64,000 bases of DNA, from assembly GCF_004793975.1 (NCBI RefSeq), contig NZ_SRYB01000024.1, forward strand, positions 1 through 64,000, in the 5' to 3' direction. Source of the stretch: Lepagella muris (GTDB lineage Bacteria > Bacteroidota > Bacteroidia > Bacteroidales > Muribaculaceae). The position numbers were made by a program, and so were the translations under genes. Below the pieces are notes generated by a model. The model was not told where the DNA came from. It was given only the letters and a program-made list of their open reading frames with translations, and made no database searches. Below, one piece after another: positions 26,154 through 35,357 of this stretch (position 1 is the stretch's first letter; each line of letters opens with the position of its first letter).

Positions 26154-26717
26154 ATGAAAGTAACAAAGACCGACATAGAGGGCGTCCTCATCATAGAGCC
26201 TCGCCTTTTCAACGATGCCCGTGGCTATTTCTTTGAGAGCTACAACAGAAAGAACTACGAGGAAGCGGGTATAACCGCAGATTTCGTACAGGATAATGAG
26301 TCATGCTCCACGCGAGGCGTCATGCGCGGGCTCCACTTCCAGCGACCGCCATACGCACAGGCGAAACTCGTGCGTTGCGTGAAGGGGAAAGTACTTGACG
26401 TGGCAGTAGACATCCGCAAGGGTTCACCCACATACGGACAGCACGTGGCAGTGGAGCTTTCGGAAGAAAATCACCGCCAGTTCTTCATACCGCGAGGTTT
26501 CGCCCACGGATTTGCCGTACTCTCCGATACAGCGGTGTTCCAATACAAATGTGACAATTACTATCATCCCGAAGCCGACGGCGGCATCTCCATTCAGGAC
26601 GACACCCTCGGCATCGACTGGCAGATAGACCCTACGGAAGCCCTCCTGTCTGAAAAAGACACGAAACATCCGCTTCTGAAGGATTTTGATTCACCCTTCA
26701 TTCTTAAAGAGAAATGA
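26154..26717 (+). CDS. rfbC: dTDP-4-dehydrorhamnose 3,5-epimerase
   Basis: A 187-residue cupin epimerase, step 3 of dTDP-L-rhamnose synthesis. It carries RGYFFESYNRKNYEEAG, DNESCSTRGVMRGLHFQRPP with the catalytic His, KVLDVAVDIRKGSPTYGQ and IPRGFAHGFAVLSD. The 137-bp spacer before it holds no gene. It overlaps rfbD by 4 nt. Confidence 0.97.
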   Translation: MKVTKTDIEGVLIIEPRLFNDARGYFFESYNRKNYEEAGITADFVQDNESCSTRGVMRGLHFQRPPYAQAKLVRCVKGKVLDVAVDIRKGSPTYGQHVAVELSEENHRQFFIPRGFAHGFAVLSDTAVFQYKCDNYYHPEADGGISIQDDTLGIDWQIDPTEALLSEKDTKHPLLKDFDSPFILKEK

Positions 26718-27595
26718 ATATACTTGTGACTGGCGGAAACGGACAGCTCGGAAACTGCCTGAGGAATGCCGCCAAGGGATCGGAAGACAATTATATCTTC
26801 ACCGATGTGGCGGGTGACAACGTGGTGCGTCTTGACATCACAGATGCAGATGCCGTCAGCCGGATGGTGAAGGAGAATGATGTGAAGGTCATCGTCAATT
26901 GTGCCGCGTACACCAACGTTGACAAGGCAGAGGATGACGGGGAACTCGCGGAGTTGCTCAACGCTACCGCCGTAAGGAACTTGGCAGAGGCGATTAAGGC
27001 AAACGACGGCACGCTAATACATATCTCAACCGATTACGTGTTCGGAAAGGAGCCATATAATGTGCCGTGCCGTGAGGACCAGAAGGGTACCCCGACTGGT
27101 GTCTACGGTATGACAAAACTCCACGGTGAACAGGCGATCGCAGAGAGCGGTTGCCGTGCACTGATTTTCCGCACAGCGTGGCTCTATTCAGAGTACGGAA
27201 GAAATTTTGTGAAGACGATGCTCAACCTGACGGCTACGAAGCCGGAGTTGAGGGTGGTGTTTGACCAGGTCGGTACCCCGACGTATGCGCAGGATCTTGC
27301 AGACGCAATCTTCCATATAATCAATAAGCGCAAGATGTCGGGCAACGAAGGGACTTACCATTACTCCAACGAAGGTGTATGCTCATGGTATGATTTCACC
27401 AAGATGATTGCAGAATACTCCGGCAACACGGAATGTAACATCCAGCCATGCCACTCCGATGAATTTCCCTCCAAGGTAATCCGTCCATCCTATTCTGTCC
27501 TCGACAAGACCAAGGTCAAGGAGATATTCTCCCTCCGCGTCCCATACTGGACGGATTCTCTAAAACGTTGCATAGTAAATCTAAAATCAGAATAA
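26714..27595 (+). CDS. rfbD: dTDP-4-dehydrorhamnose reductase
   Basis: A 293-residue SDR reductase that finishes dTDP-L-rhamnose. It shows ILVTGGNGQLGN, VNCAAYTNVDKAE, ISTDYVFG, VYGMTKLHGE (YxxxK) and FRTAWLYSEYGRNFVKTML. The 4-nt overlap with rfbC indicates coupled translation. It is the last GC-rich gene before the AT-rich capsule core. Confidence 0.97.
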   Translation: MNILVTGGNGQLGNCLRNAAKGSEDNYIFTDVAGDNVVRLDITDADAVSRMVKENDVKVIVNCAAYTNVDKAEDDGELAELLNATAVRNLAEAIKANDGTLIHISTDYVFGKEPYNVPCREDQKGTPTGVYGMTKLHGEQAIAESGCRALIFRTAWLYSEYGRNFVKTMLNLTATKPELRVVFDQVGTPTYAQDLADAIFHIINKRKMSGNEGTYHYSNEGVCSWYDFTKMIAEYSGNTECNIQPCHSDEFPSKVIRPSYSVLDKTKVKEIFSLRVPYWTDSLKRCIVNLKSE

Positions 27596-27657
27596 ATTTT
27601 CTTGAAATATAATAATCATTATTAAAGTAATGATTCATTCTATCCCAATAAGAATTT

Positions 27658-29097
27658 ATGGGTTTAAAAAAGAATATCCTTTATAGCAGCATACTGACTA
27701 CAGCAAATTATATATTCCCGTTATTGGTATATCCCTACGTCTCACGAGTATTAGGTGTCACCAATATCGGGATATGTAATTTTATAGATAGTATAATACA
27801 TTATTTTATCTTATTCTCCATGATGGGCATTACTATCATGGGAGTGCGAGAGATTGCATCAGAAAAGACAAATCGTATTTCTCTTGATTCCAAATATAGT
27901 AGTCTTGTGGCGTTGAATGGAATCATGACACTGATAGCAGTTGTTGTTTTAGTTATAGTTACGTTTATAGTTCCTCAACTTTGGGAAAATAAAGAGATGA
28001 TGATATATGGAGGGGTTAAATTGGTAAGTAATTTCCTCCTTATAGAGTGGTTCTACAAGGGAATGGAAGATTTCCGTTATATTACGATGAGAACCATTGG
28101 CGTAAAGTGTTTGTTTGTTGCGTCAGTATTCATATTTGTTCGTGAAAAATCTGACTATCCAATATATTATCTTCTTACATGTTTGATGGTTACGGGAAAT
28201 GCAGTCATTAATTTTATTCATGCCAGAGAATATGTTTCGTTTAAAATTAAATTGATATCATTCAGCTCAATATGTAAACCATTCTTCATTTTAGGATCCT
28301 ATATGCTTATAACATCAATGTGTACCACATTTAATGTAGCATATTTGGGATTCGCTACTGATGAAACACAAGTCGGATACTATACCACAGCAACAAAGCT
28401 ATATTCAATCTTATTGGCATTGTTCACGGGAGTGACAAGCGTCATAATGCCGAGGATGAGTTCTTTGCTTGCAGATAAAAAGATAGAGGAATTCAAAGAA
28501 TTATTGAAAAAAAGCAGTGAATTACTTTTCTCATTCTCTATTCCGGTAATAGTATTTACTACATTATTGGCTCCTCAGGTTATATTGTTAATTTCCGGTC
28601 CCGGTTATGAGGGAGCTATAACACCTATGAGAATAGTGATGCCACTAATGCTTATTATTGGATATGAGCAGATTATAGTAATTCAAGGACTGATGCCATT
28701 AAGAGAAGATAAGATAGTGATGAGAAATTCAGTTATCGGAGCAACGGTAAGTCTTATACTGAATATATCGCTGGTTTCAAAAATGGCAAGTGTAGGATCT
28801 TCAATTGTCTGGATATGCACTGAGACAGTGGTATTGATTCTTTCACAAATCGCAATCACTCATATAATCGGTGTAAAATTTCCGATTAGAACTTTCATTA
28901 GGAATATAGGGTGTTATATCCCACTATTCCTTATCCTATTTTTCTATAAAGATATATTATTTTATGAATCTTATTTAATATTGCTTATAACGGCAGGGTT
29001 ATTCTCGGGAATATATGTGATGATTTCTCAAATATTTATTCTTAGGAATCCATTATTAATAAATATTCTAAATCCGCTATTAAAAAAATGGAAATAA
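27658..29097 (+). CDS. Wzx-type polysaccharide flippase
   Basis: A 479-residue inner-membrane protein with about 12-14 hydrophobic segments, in the MOP/PST family. It begins NILYSSILTTANYIFPLLVYPYVSRVLG, the classic N-terminal helix of Wzx proteins, and has GYYTTATKLYSI midway. It would flip lipid-linked repeat units across the inner membrane. It is AT-rich unlike the rfb genes and overlaps the next gene by 10 nt. A small AATCATTA/TAATGATT hairpin lies in the 62-bp spacer before it. Confidence 0.92.
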   Translation: MGLKKNILYSSILTTANYIFPLLVYPYVSRVLGVTNIGICNFIDSIIHYFILFSMMGITIMGVREIASEKTNRISLDSKYSSLVALNGIMTLIAVVVLVIVTFIVPQLWENKEMMIYGGVKLVSNFLLIEWFYKGMEDFRYITMRTIGVKCLFVASVFIFVREKSDYPIYYLLTCLMVTGNAVINFIHAREYVSFKIKLISFSSICKPFFILGSYMLITSMCTTFNVAYLGFATDETQVGYYTTATKLYSILLALFTGVTSVIMPRMSSLLADKKIEEFKELLKKSSELLFSFSIPVIVFTTLLAPQVILLISGPGYEGAITPMRIVMPLMLIIGYEQIIVIQGLMPLREDKIVMRNSVIGATVSLILNISLVSKMASVGSSIVWICTETVVLILSQIAITHIIGVKFPIRTFIRNIGCYIPLFLILFFYKDILFYESYLILLITAGLFSGIYVMISQIFILRNPLLINILNPLLKKWK

Positions 29098-29858
29098 ATA
29101 ATTTGATATTAATTGGAATAGTATTTCTCTTATTAATGTTAATTGGGAAATGGGTATTATTATTGTTATTGAGTCCATTGATTATAGCGTTTAATAAGAA
29201 GAATCGAGCGGAGGCTTGTAAGATAGAAAATAGTGATAAAAGAAATGTTAGTGGTCAAATTAATGATGATAAGGTTAAAAATAATAGTATCTTTAGAATA
29301 ATTAAATCAAACATAAGAAGATATTTAGAAGGGTATATGCGATATATGCAATTCCAGGTTGCATATATTCCATCTCACCATATAAGGAATTTCATATACA
29401 AGACAATTTATCTTGTGGAAATGGAGAAAGATGCCATTATTTATTTTGGAGCAGAGATAAGAGGTGGTTTTAATTTATCTTTAGGAAAAGGATGTATTGT
29501 AGGTGATAAAGCTGTTCTTGATGCTCGAAGAGGAGGAATTGAAATTGGAGATAATGTCCAGTTGGGAAGTTTTGTCAAATTATGGACAGGTTCGCATGAT
29601 CATGATGATCCATATTTTCGTAGTATGCCAAATAAAAGAGGACCTATAAAAATTGGAAATCGAGCTTGGCTTGGTCCGAATGTGACAGTTCTACATTCTG
29701 TGACAATTGGAGAAGGTGCTGTGATTGCTGCTGGTTCAGTAGTTACAAAAGATGTAGAACCTTTTGCGATAATGGGAGGTATACCAGCAAAGAAGATCGG
29801 AGAACGGTCTCATAATCTGTTATATAATTTTAAAGGAAATTATATCCCTTTTTATTAA
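29088..29858 (+). CDS. Hexapeptide-repeat acyltransferase with N-terminal membrane anchor
   Basis: A 256-residue protein. Residues 4-35 form one long hydrophobic helix. From about 120 on there are left-handed beta-helix hexapeptide turns (GCIVGDKAVLDARRGGIEIGDNVQLG, IGNRAWLGPNVTVLHSVTIGEGAVIAAGSVVTKDV), ending with the GGIPAKKIGER tail of the LbetaH/WbbJ acetyltransferases. The active-site His is probable in WTGSHDHDD. It likely O-acetylates the capsule glycan or its lipid-linked unit. It overlaps both neighbours (10 nt and 1 nt). Confidence 0.88.
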   Translation: MEINNLILIGIVFLLLMLIGKWVLLLLLSPLIIAFNKKNRAEACKIENSDKRNVSGQINDDKVKNNSIFRIIKSNIRRYLEGYMRYMQFQVAYIPSHHIRNFIYKTIYLVEMEKDAIIYFGAEIRGGFNLSLGKGCIVGDKAVLDARRGGIEIGDNVQLGSFVKLWTGSHDHDDPYFRSMPNKRGPIKIGNRAWLGPNVTVLHSVTIGEGAVIAAGSVVTKDVEPFAIMGGIPAKKIGERSHNLLYNFKGNYIPFY

Positions 29859-31231
29859 TGAAGTATATAGTCGGATTTATAGTCTTAATCTTATCCCTGT
29901 CAATGTTTTTTATTGATAGGAAACGTAAGTTTCAACTGATTTTAATCAGTTGCGTATGTTTGAATTTTGCATCGTTCCCATTTGTATCATTTGGTTCAGC
30001 AAATCAAATGTTATGTCTGTTCTTTTTTTTATCTGAAATTAGAAATTTAAAAGTATTTTTACATAGATTGAAAAAAACTCCTATATATTTAGCTCTTTTG
30101 ATAGTGACTCTATCAACAATAATTACTATTATTATGAGTCCGCATGCACATAATATAGTTACAATTATTGGGCTGATAATTGGGGATTTATTGACAAAAT
30201 ATTATGTAATCGCGTATGCATTCTTAATGTTTACGGATTCATGGTTTAGATTAATGAGCCGTACTTTATATGTATGTTTATTGGTGCTTACTTTTTTTGG
30301 AATTCTTAATCTTTTAACAAAGGATAGTATTGTCCTTACAATGATGGGAAATACATTTGGAGAGAAGATTGCAAGTTTAGATCGGATGCGTGTTGTTGCA
30401 TTGTTTAATTATCCTTTTGATTATGGTTATATGTGTGTTATGTCTTTACTGATTACTATATATAACCAGAAACGTAAATTGTTGACAAATAATGCAATCT
30501 TGATAAGTTATATTTGTAGTGGAATTGGAATAGTAATATGCGGATGTAGAACTATATTTGTACTTGCAGGAATATGTCTATTATTGTATTATATGATTAA
30601 TTATTCAGTTTTTAAGGCATTAAGGGCTATTTCAATTTGTGTAATAATGGGTATTGGAGCCTACTTTATGATACCGAGTGTAAAAGATAAGGTTGACACG
30701 ACATTGACAGCATTTACATTTGAAGAAACAGAAGAAGATTCCGGAAGTAGTCTTGTTGGAAGAATTCTTCAGTATGATACGGCTATTAACTATATTCAAG
30801 AACATAAGATATTTGGCAGGGGATATAGATTTTTTCAAAAAGATTTAGGGTATGATAAGAATGGTAATGGTATGTTTGATCTCCCAACTGAAGCTCGTCC
30901 TCTTTTAGGTCTTGAGGGAGCCATTATGAAATTAATTTTAGAGAATGGATATTTTGGGGTAATTTGCTATTTATTGTTTTATATAATCATGATTAGATAT
31001 AGTCTGAAGCTATGTAGATATAGTAAATTGGACGGCTCAATGGCAGCAATTATATTGACAGCGTACTTATTGTATGGTAATATGACAGGAGAACTATCAA
31101 GTTCGATAATAACATTTATATTATCCGGTATATTCTTAAAAAAATCGGATATTTGTAGGATTGAATATTTAAAAAGATGTAGAAATTTGGAAGAACATCA
31201 GTCATCAAACGGTTCGTTGCAAATAGCTTGA
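29858..31231 (+). CDS. O-antigen/capsule polymerase (Wzy-like)
   Basis: A 457-residue integral membrane protein with about 10-12 hydrophobic segments and a large periplasmic loop near residues 275-360 (DTTLTAFTFEETEEDSGSSLVGRILQYDTAINYIQEHKIFGRGYRFFQ). The SLVGR..G.G pattern with a final membrane block is typical of Wzy/O-antigen ligase (Wzy_C) proteins. It would join repeat units exported by the flippase. Wzy proteins are too divergent for substrate prediction. A Wzy-type polymerase is more likely than a ligase, given the adjacent flippase. Confidence 0.8.
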   Translation: MKYIVGFIVLILSLSMFFIDRKRKFQLILISCVCLNFASFPFVSFGSANQMLCLFFFLSEIRNLKVFLHRLKKTPIYLALLIVTLSTIITIIMSPHAHNIVTIIGLIIGDLLTKYYVIAYAFLMFTDSWFRLMSRTLYVCLLVLTFFGILNLLTKDSIVLTMMGNTFGEKIASLDRMRVVALFNYPFDYGYMCVMSLLITIYNQKRKLLTNNAILISYICSGIGIVICGCRTIFVLAGICLLLYYMINYSVFKALRAISICVIMGIGAYFMIPSVKDKVDTTLTAFTFEETEEDSGSSLVGRILQYDTAINYIQEHKIFGRGYRFFQKDLGYDKNGNGMFDLPTEARPLLGLEGAIMKLILENGYFGVICYLLFYIIMIRYSLKLCRYSKLDGSMAAIILTAYLLYGNMTGELSSSIITFILSGIFLKKSDICRIEYLKRCRNLEEHQSSNGSLQIA

Positions 31232-31246
31232 TAAATTTTTAGTTAC

Positions 31247-32188
31247 ATGGAAGAGATTTTGGCAATAGTTATACCGGCGTATAAAATAACTTATCTTAGA
31301 GAGACACTGGAGTCAATCAGCAGACAGACAGATAAGCGATTTAATCTTTATATTGGAGATGATTGTAGTCCGTATGATATTGAATCCGTTGTAAAGGAAT
31401 ATGAAAATAAAATCCCATTGACATATAAGCGATTTGATACAAATCTCGGTGGTAAGGATTTGGTTGCTCAGTGGGAACGCTGTATTGAGATGACTAAGGA
31501 TGAGGAGTATATCTGGCTTTTTAGTGATGATGATACAATGGATCCAGAATGTGTAGCTTCATTTTATAAGGTATTATCTGAAAATAGGGATGATGAGTTA
31601 TTCCATTTCAATATCAATATGATTGATGATTTGGATGGTGGAAAGATAAAGACACTTCCTCTCTTCCCAGAACGAATGACTGCGGGAGAATATTTAGAGT
31701 CGAAACTACGTGGAAAGATTCTGAGTTTCGTTGTGGAATTTATATTTTCAAGGGTATTGTATAAGAAAGTAGACGGTTTCCAAAATTTTGATTTGGCATG
31801 GGGTTCTGATTTTATGACATGGCTTAAAATGTCAGTAAATTGTAAAGGTATATTGACAATAACTGGAAGTAAAGATTGTTGTGTCAATTGGCGTAAAAGT
31901 TCGGAGAATATTTCTCCGGATAAATCCTATCCTATCATTATAAGGAAGATAAAATCGTTAATAAAAAATGCAGCCTTTATTAAGGATCTTATGCTTTCAA
32001 AACCACATAAGTTTCAGCCATTGATAAAGTCATTCCGTTGGTTACGATTCCCATTAGGTGAAATTTATCGTAGTAAGGATATTCTTAGAAAGGAAGATAT
32101 TTTATATTTATGCAAATTATATATAAAAAATGTTGGTTATCCTATTATGGTATTATTTATTTATTTAAGAATTCTGATTAAAAAGTAA
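31247..32188 (+). CDS. GT2-family glycosyltransferase
   Basis: A 313-residue GT-A enzyme. The opening LAIVIPAYKITYLRETLESISRQTDKRFNLYIGDDCSP and the metal-binding IWLFSDDDTMDP (DxD) mark family GT2. The C-terminus has a basic, partly hydrophobic tail that may touch the inner membrane. It would add one sugar to the lipid-linked capsule unit; donor and linkage cannot be read from the sequence. Confidence 0.92.
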   Translation: MEEILAIVIPAYKITYLRETLESISRQTDKRFNLYIGDDCSPYDIESVVKEYENKIPLTYKRFDTNLGGKDLVAQWERCIEMTKDEEYIWLFSDDDTMDPECVASFYKVLSENRDDELFHFNINMIDDLDGGKIKTLPLFPERMTAGEYLESKLRGKILSFVVEFIFSRVLYKKVDGFQNFDLAWGSDFMTWLKMSVNCKGILTITGSKDCCVNWRKSSENISPDKSYPIIIRKIKSLIKNAAFIKDLMLSKPHKFQPLIKSFRWLRFPLGEIYRSKDILRKEDILYLCKLYIKNVGYPIMVLFIYLRILIKK

Positions 32189-32210
32189 TCTTCTTTGATA
32201 ATATTTGATT

Positions 32211-33332
32211 ATGAAAAATAAGAATCGGATTTGTTGGATAACTGCCAGCTATATGTTGCAGGTTGATTTACCATTATTAGCAACGTTGACAAAGGATTTT
32301 AATATAGATTGGTATTTCTGGGGAAATAGGGAGTCTTCCACAGGGAAGACAGCGTTGAAATATGCGGAGGATAATAATATACCTCTCAATTTTATTGAAA
32401 AAGGAAGATTTATATTTCATCCTGGTAATTTCTTTGATCAGAAAGAAATTATAAAAGGTCTGGCGAAATTGGATTATTCAATCTATTATTTCGATATATC
32501 TACTTTTCCTTGGATGCTCTCTTTGATTAAAAGGTATATTCCGGAAAACAAAGTGGTGATTGCCATGCATCATGGTAAACCTCATTCCGGAATGAGGTTC
32601 AAACCATTATATTTCCCATTCTTAAAGTATATAAATAAACAGAATTGCTATCTGCAATACTTTTCAAATAATCAGGCAGAGGCTTATGCGGGTGGAAATA
32701 TAGATAGAAGATATATAATACCTCTTGCTTTAAATGATTTTGGTGTTGTATCCGCAAAGCCAAGAGATGATGGAAAAGTCGTATTTACCGTTTTTGGAAA
32801 TATAATCCCATCAAAGAATGTCGGGTTATTGATATCTGCTGCAAATAAATTATGGGAAGAGTATGCAGGGAAGTTTGTAGTTAAGATTGTGGGACATTGT
32901 AAAAATTGGCAGTCGGTGTATCAGCCATTGATTAAATATGGTGATGCATTTGAATTGGATATAAGGAGAATTGAGGAAAGTGAGATACCTAAATTATTTG
33001 GTGAGTCACATTATTTAGTATTGCCTTATAAATCAGTTACGCAGAGCGGACCATTGAGAATTGCCTACGGTTATAATGTGCCTGTTATTGCTTCTGATTT
33101 GGATGGATTTAAGGAGAGTGTAGTTGAGGACGTTACAGGATTATTATTCTCTGAAGGTGATATTGATTCATTATATTCGGTGATGAGGAGCACTATTGAG
33201 AATCATCCATTGATGTATGATGAAATAAAGCGGTCACAAAAGAGGTATGTGGATGAGAATCTTTCTACGAAATCTGTATGTGATCAGTATGTTAAAATGT
33301 TTAATGAAATTTTATCAGATAGATGTCAATAA
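32211..33332 (+). CDS. GT4-family glycosyltransferase
   Basis: A 373-residue GT-B enzyme; I use the ATG at 32211 instead of an upstream TTG. The C-terminal half has FTVFGNIIPSKNVGLLISAANKLW, then VLPYKSVTQSGPLRIAYGYNVPVIASDLDGFKESVVEDVTGLLF, the GT4 donor-site block; the usual E-x7-E is relaxed here to QSGPLRIAYG. The N-terminal domain is divergent. It overlaps the next gene by 10 nt. Confidence 0.88.
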   Translation: MKNKNRICWITASYMLQVDLPLLATLTKDFNIDWYFWGNRESSTGKTALKYAEDNNIPLNFIEKGRFIFHPGNFFDQKEIIKGLAKLDYSIYYFDISTFPWMLSLIKRYIPENKVVIAMHHGKPHSGMRFKPLYFPFLKYINKQNCYLQYFSNNQAEAYAGGNIDRRYIIPLALNDFGVVSAKPRDDGKVVFTVFGNIIPSKNVGLLISAANKLWEEYAGKFVVKIVGHCKNWQSVYQPLIKYGDAFELDIRRIEESEIPKLFGESHYLVLPYKSVTQSGPLRIAYGYNVPVIASDLDGFKESVVEDVTGLLFSEGDIDSLYSVMRSTIENHPLMYDEIKRSQKRYVDENLSTKSVCDQYVKMFNEILSDRCQ

Positions 33333-34309
33333 AAAAGTCGATTACAGAGAATCCTTTGGCAATCTTCATAAAGATGATACCGACAATGGTAGATGAGTTC
33401 TGGAGGTTTGCTAAAGGGAATGCCAGATGTGGAAATTCCGGGAATCGGGATAAGATGTTAACTGAAATATTGATGTTGACACATGCTTTGGAAAAAGGAT
33501 TTTCTTTGCCCAATATGAGAAAATCGTTTGGAAAGGAGAAAGCATCCAAGTTGTCGGTTCTTATAGAGAAGTATATATCTTCGTATGGTTATACTGCAGA
33601 TTTGATTGTGCCGATTTCTCTTATGAAGAAGTATATGGAGTTTCATAAGGAGAATGGTATTAATTCTAAGGAACTTGATTTGATATCTGACCGTATTCAG
33701 AGAATAACAGAAAAATATAAAGAAATTTGTTTCGATAAGGCAGGAAGTATAGATAAGACAAAGGAGGAAATGCTTACGGTTGCCAAAGGAGATTTTAAAA
33801 CATTGGCAACGGGAAGGTATTCAATCCGTAATTTTGATAAAACTCCTGTAGCGATAGAATCAATAAATGAAGCGATTGAGATAGCAAAGAAATCGCCCTC
33901 AGCTTGCAATCGACAATCTTATCGTGTTCATGTCTTTGAAGGGGAAAATAAGAATCATATTCTTAAATTGCAAGGGGGGGCAAACAGTTTCTCTGAATGT
34001 GTGGATAAAGTGATATTGATTACAGCTGATTTACACAGATATTATACTCGAGAGCCGCATTTGGGATATGTTGATGGCAGTTTGTTTGCAATGTCGTTGA
34101 TGTATGCTTTGACGTATCTTGGAATCGGTTCAATCCCTTTGACTTTAGGAATAAAGACTAAGAATTTAAAGCGGATTCATACTGAGTTTGATATACCGGA
34201 GAATGAAATACCGGTCTTATTGATTGCCGTTGGTAACTACACGGATTCATTTAAAGTGGCAAGATCTGAGAGAAACGGAATCACTTCGTTCACTACCTAT
34301 CATAAATAA
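33323..34309 (+). CDS. Nitroreductase-family flavoprotein of the capsule locus
   Basis: A 328-residue protein. The C-terminal half (from about 165) is a nitroreductase fold: GRYSIRNFDKTPVAIESINEAIEIAKKSPSACNRQSYRVHVF binds FMN, with GYVDGSLFAMSLMYALTYLGIGSIPLTLG as the dimer core. The first 160 residues are helical, begin with a hydrophobic start and contain THALEKGFSLPNMRKSFGKEKA, a segment I have seen as an extension in capsule-linked nitroreductases. Such proteins sit beside pyruvyl transferases and FrhB-like proteins, as here. A redox step on a sugar or nucleotide is possible but unproven. Confidence 0.82.
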   Translation: MSIKKSITENPLAIFIKMIPTMVDEFWRFAKGNARCGNSGNRDKMLTEILMLTHALEKGFSLPNMRKSFGKEKASKLSVLIEKYISSYGYTADLIVPISLMKKYMEFHKENGINSKELDLISDRIQRITEKYKEICFDKAGSIDKTKEEMLTVAKGDFKTLATGRYSIRNFDKTPVAIESINEAIEIAKKSPSACNRQSYRVHVFEGENKNHILKLQGGANSFSECVDKVILITADLHRYYTREPHLGYVDGSLFAMSLMYALTYLGIGSIPLTLGIKTKNLKRIHTEFDIPENEIPVLLIAVGNYTDSFKVARSERNGITSFTTYHK

Positions 34310-34311
34310 AA

Positions 34312-35355
34312 ATGAAAGTATCTATTCTGACATATCATTGGGAGGATAATTATGGAGCGACCATGCAGGCTTATGCCACGTATCGTGCTATAAAGGAACT
34401 GGGACATTCTCCTGAATTTATTGATTTGCGATTGCCTTATAATCCCTCATTAAAATCAAGGTTGGTTTTTGGATTAAAACGTATGCGTTTTAATTCATTC
34501 CGTAAGAAATATTTCAAGAATCTTACGTCAAAAACGTATTGGAGTGTGGAGGAATTGAGGAATAATCCTCCGGAATCTGATTGCTATCTTGTGGGGAGTG
34601 ACCAGACTTGGAATCCTCAGATTGGAAAAAAATTATTGCCGGCGTTTTTCTTGACATTTGGAGATGATAATGTTAAACGAGTATCTTACGCGACAAGTAT
34701 AGGTCTTAATAAGTGGGAGGTTTCTCCTTATATCTCAAATGAGGAGATAAAGGAATCGCTTAAAAAGTTTGATAGGATTTTGCTTCGTGAGGATAGTGCG
34801 ATAAAGATCGCCAAAGATTTTTTTGAAGCTGATGCGGTTCAAGTGATTGATCCGGTACTGCTTTTCCCAAAATATTCGGAATTGACTGGCGACATAAAGC
34901 CTTCGAATGAGATCATAACGTATAAGTTGATAAATGATGAGGGCTTTTATGAGATGGCAGGGGAGATGGCAAAAAAAATGAATTTGCCGATACGTTCGAT
35001 TGGCAGTGTGCGTAAACCATCGGGTTACAGGGCTTCTTATCCTGAGAAAGTTGAGGATTGGATTAAGAGATTTGCTGAGGCATCTTATGTAGTTACAGAT
35101 TCTTTTCATGGAACAGTGTTTTCATTACTGTATCATACCCCTTTTGTGATATATATAGGGAATCCGAGTCGTGCTACCAGAATAGTTTCACTATTAACCC
35201 AACTTGGGTTAGAAGAGCGTGTTTTGTCAAAACAAAATACTCAAGAGGAGTTTGAAAAGATGATTGTAAAGCCTATTGATTGGAATGATGTGGATTCAAA
35301 GTTGTCTGTGTTAAGGAAAAAGTCAATGACTGAGTTAAAATATGCATTGAGTTAG
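34312..35355 (+). CDS. Polysaccharide pyruvyl transferase family protein (first copy)
   Basis: A 347-residue cytoplasmic GT-B-like protein. The markers are YHWEDNYGATMQAYATYRAIKELGH, CYLVGSDQTWNPQIG, FDRILLREDSAIKIAKDFF, VIDPVLLFPKYSEL and VVTDSFHGTVFSLLYHTPFVIY. The family ketalises sugars with pyruvate from phosphoenolpyruvate, giving acidic capsules. A paralogue is 3.3 kb downstream. Some family members use other donors, so the chemistry is a family-level inference. Confidence 0.9.
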   Translation: MKVSILTYHWEDNYGATMQAYATYRAIKELGHSPEFIDLRLPYNPSLKSRLVFGLKRMRFNSFRKKYFKNLTSKTYWSVEELRNNPPESDCYLVGSDQTWNPQIGKKLLPAFFLTFGDDNVKRVSYATSIGLNKWEVSPYISNEEIKESLKKFDRILLREDSAIKIAKDFFEADAVQVIDPVLLFPKYSELTGDIKPSNEIITYKLINDEGFYEMAGEMAKKMNLPIRSIGSVRKPSGYRASYPEKVEDWIKRFAEASYVVTDSFHGTVFSLLYHTPFVIYIGNPSRATRIVSLLTQLGLEERVLSKQNTQEEFEKMIVKPIDWNDVDSKLSVLRKKSMTELKYALS

Positions 35356-35357
35356 AA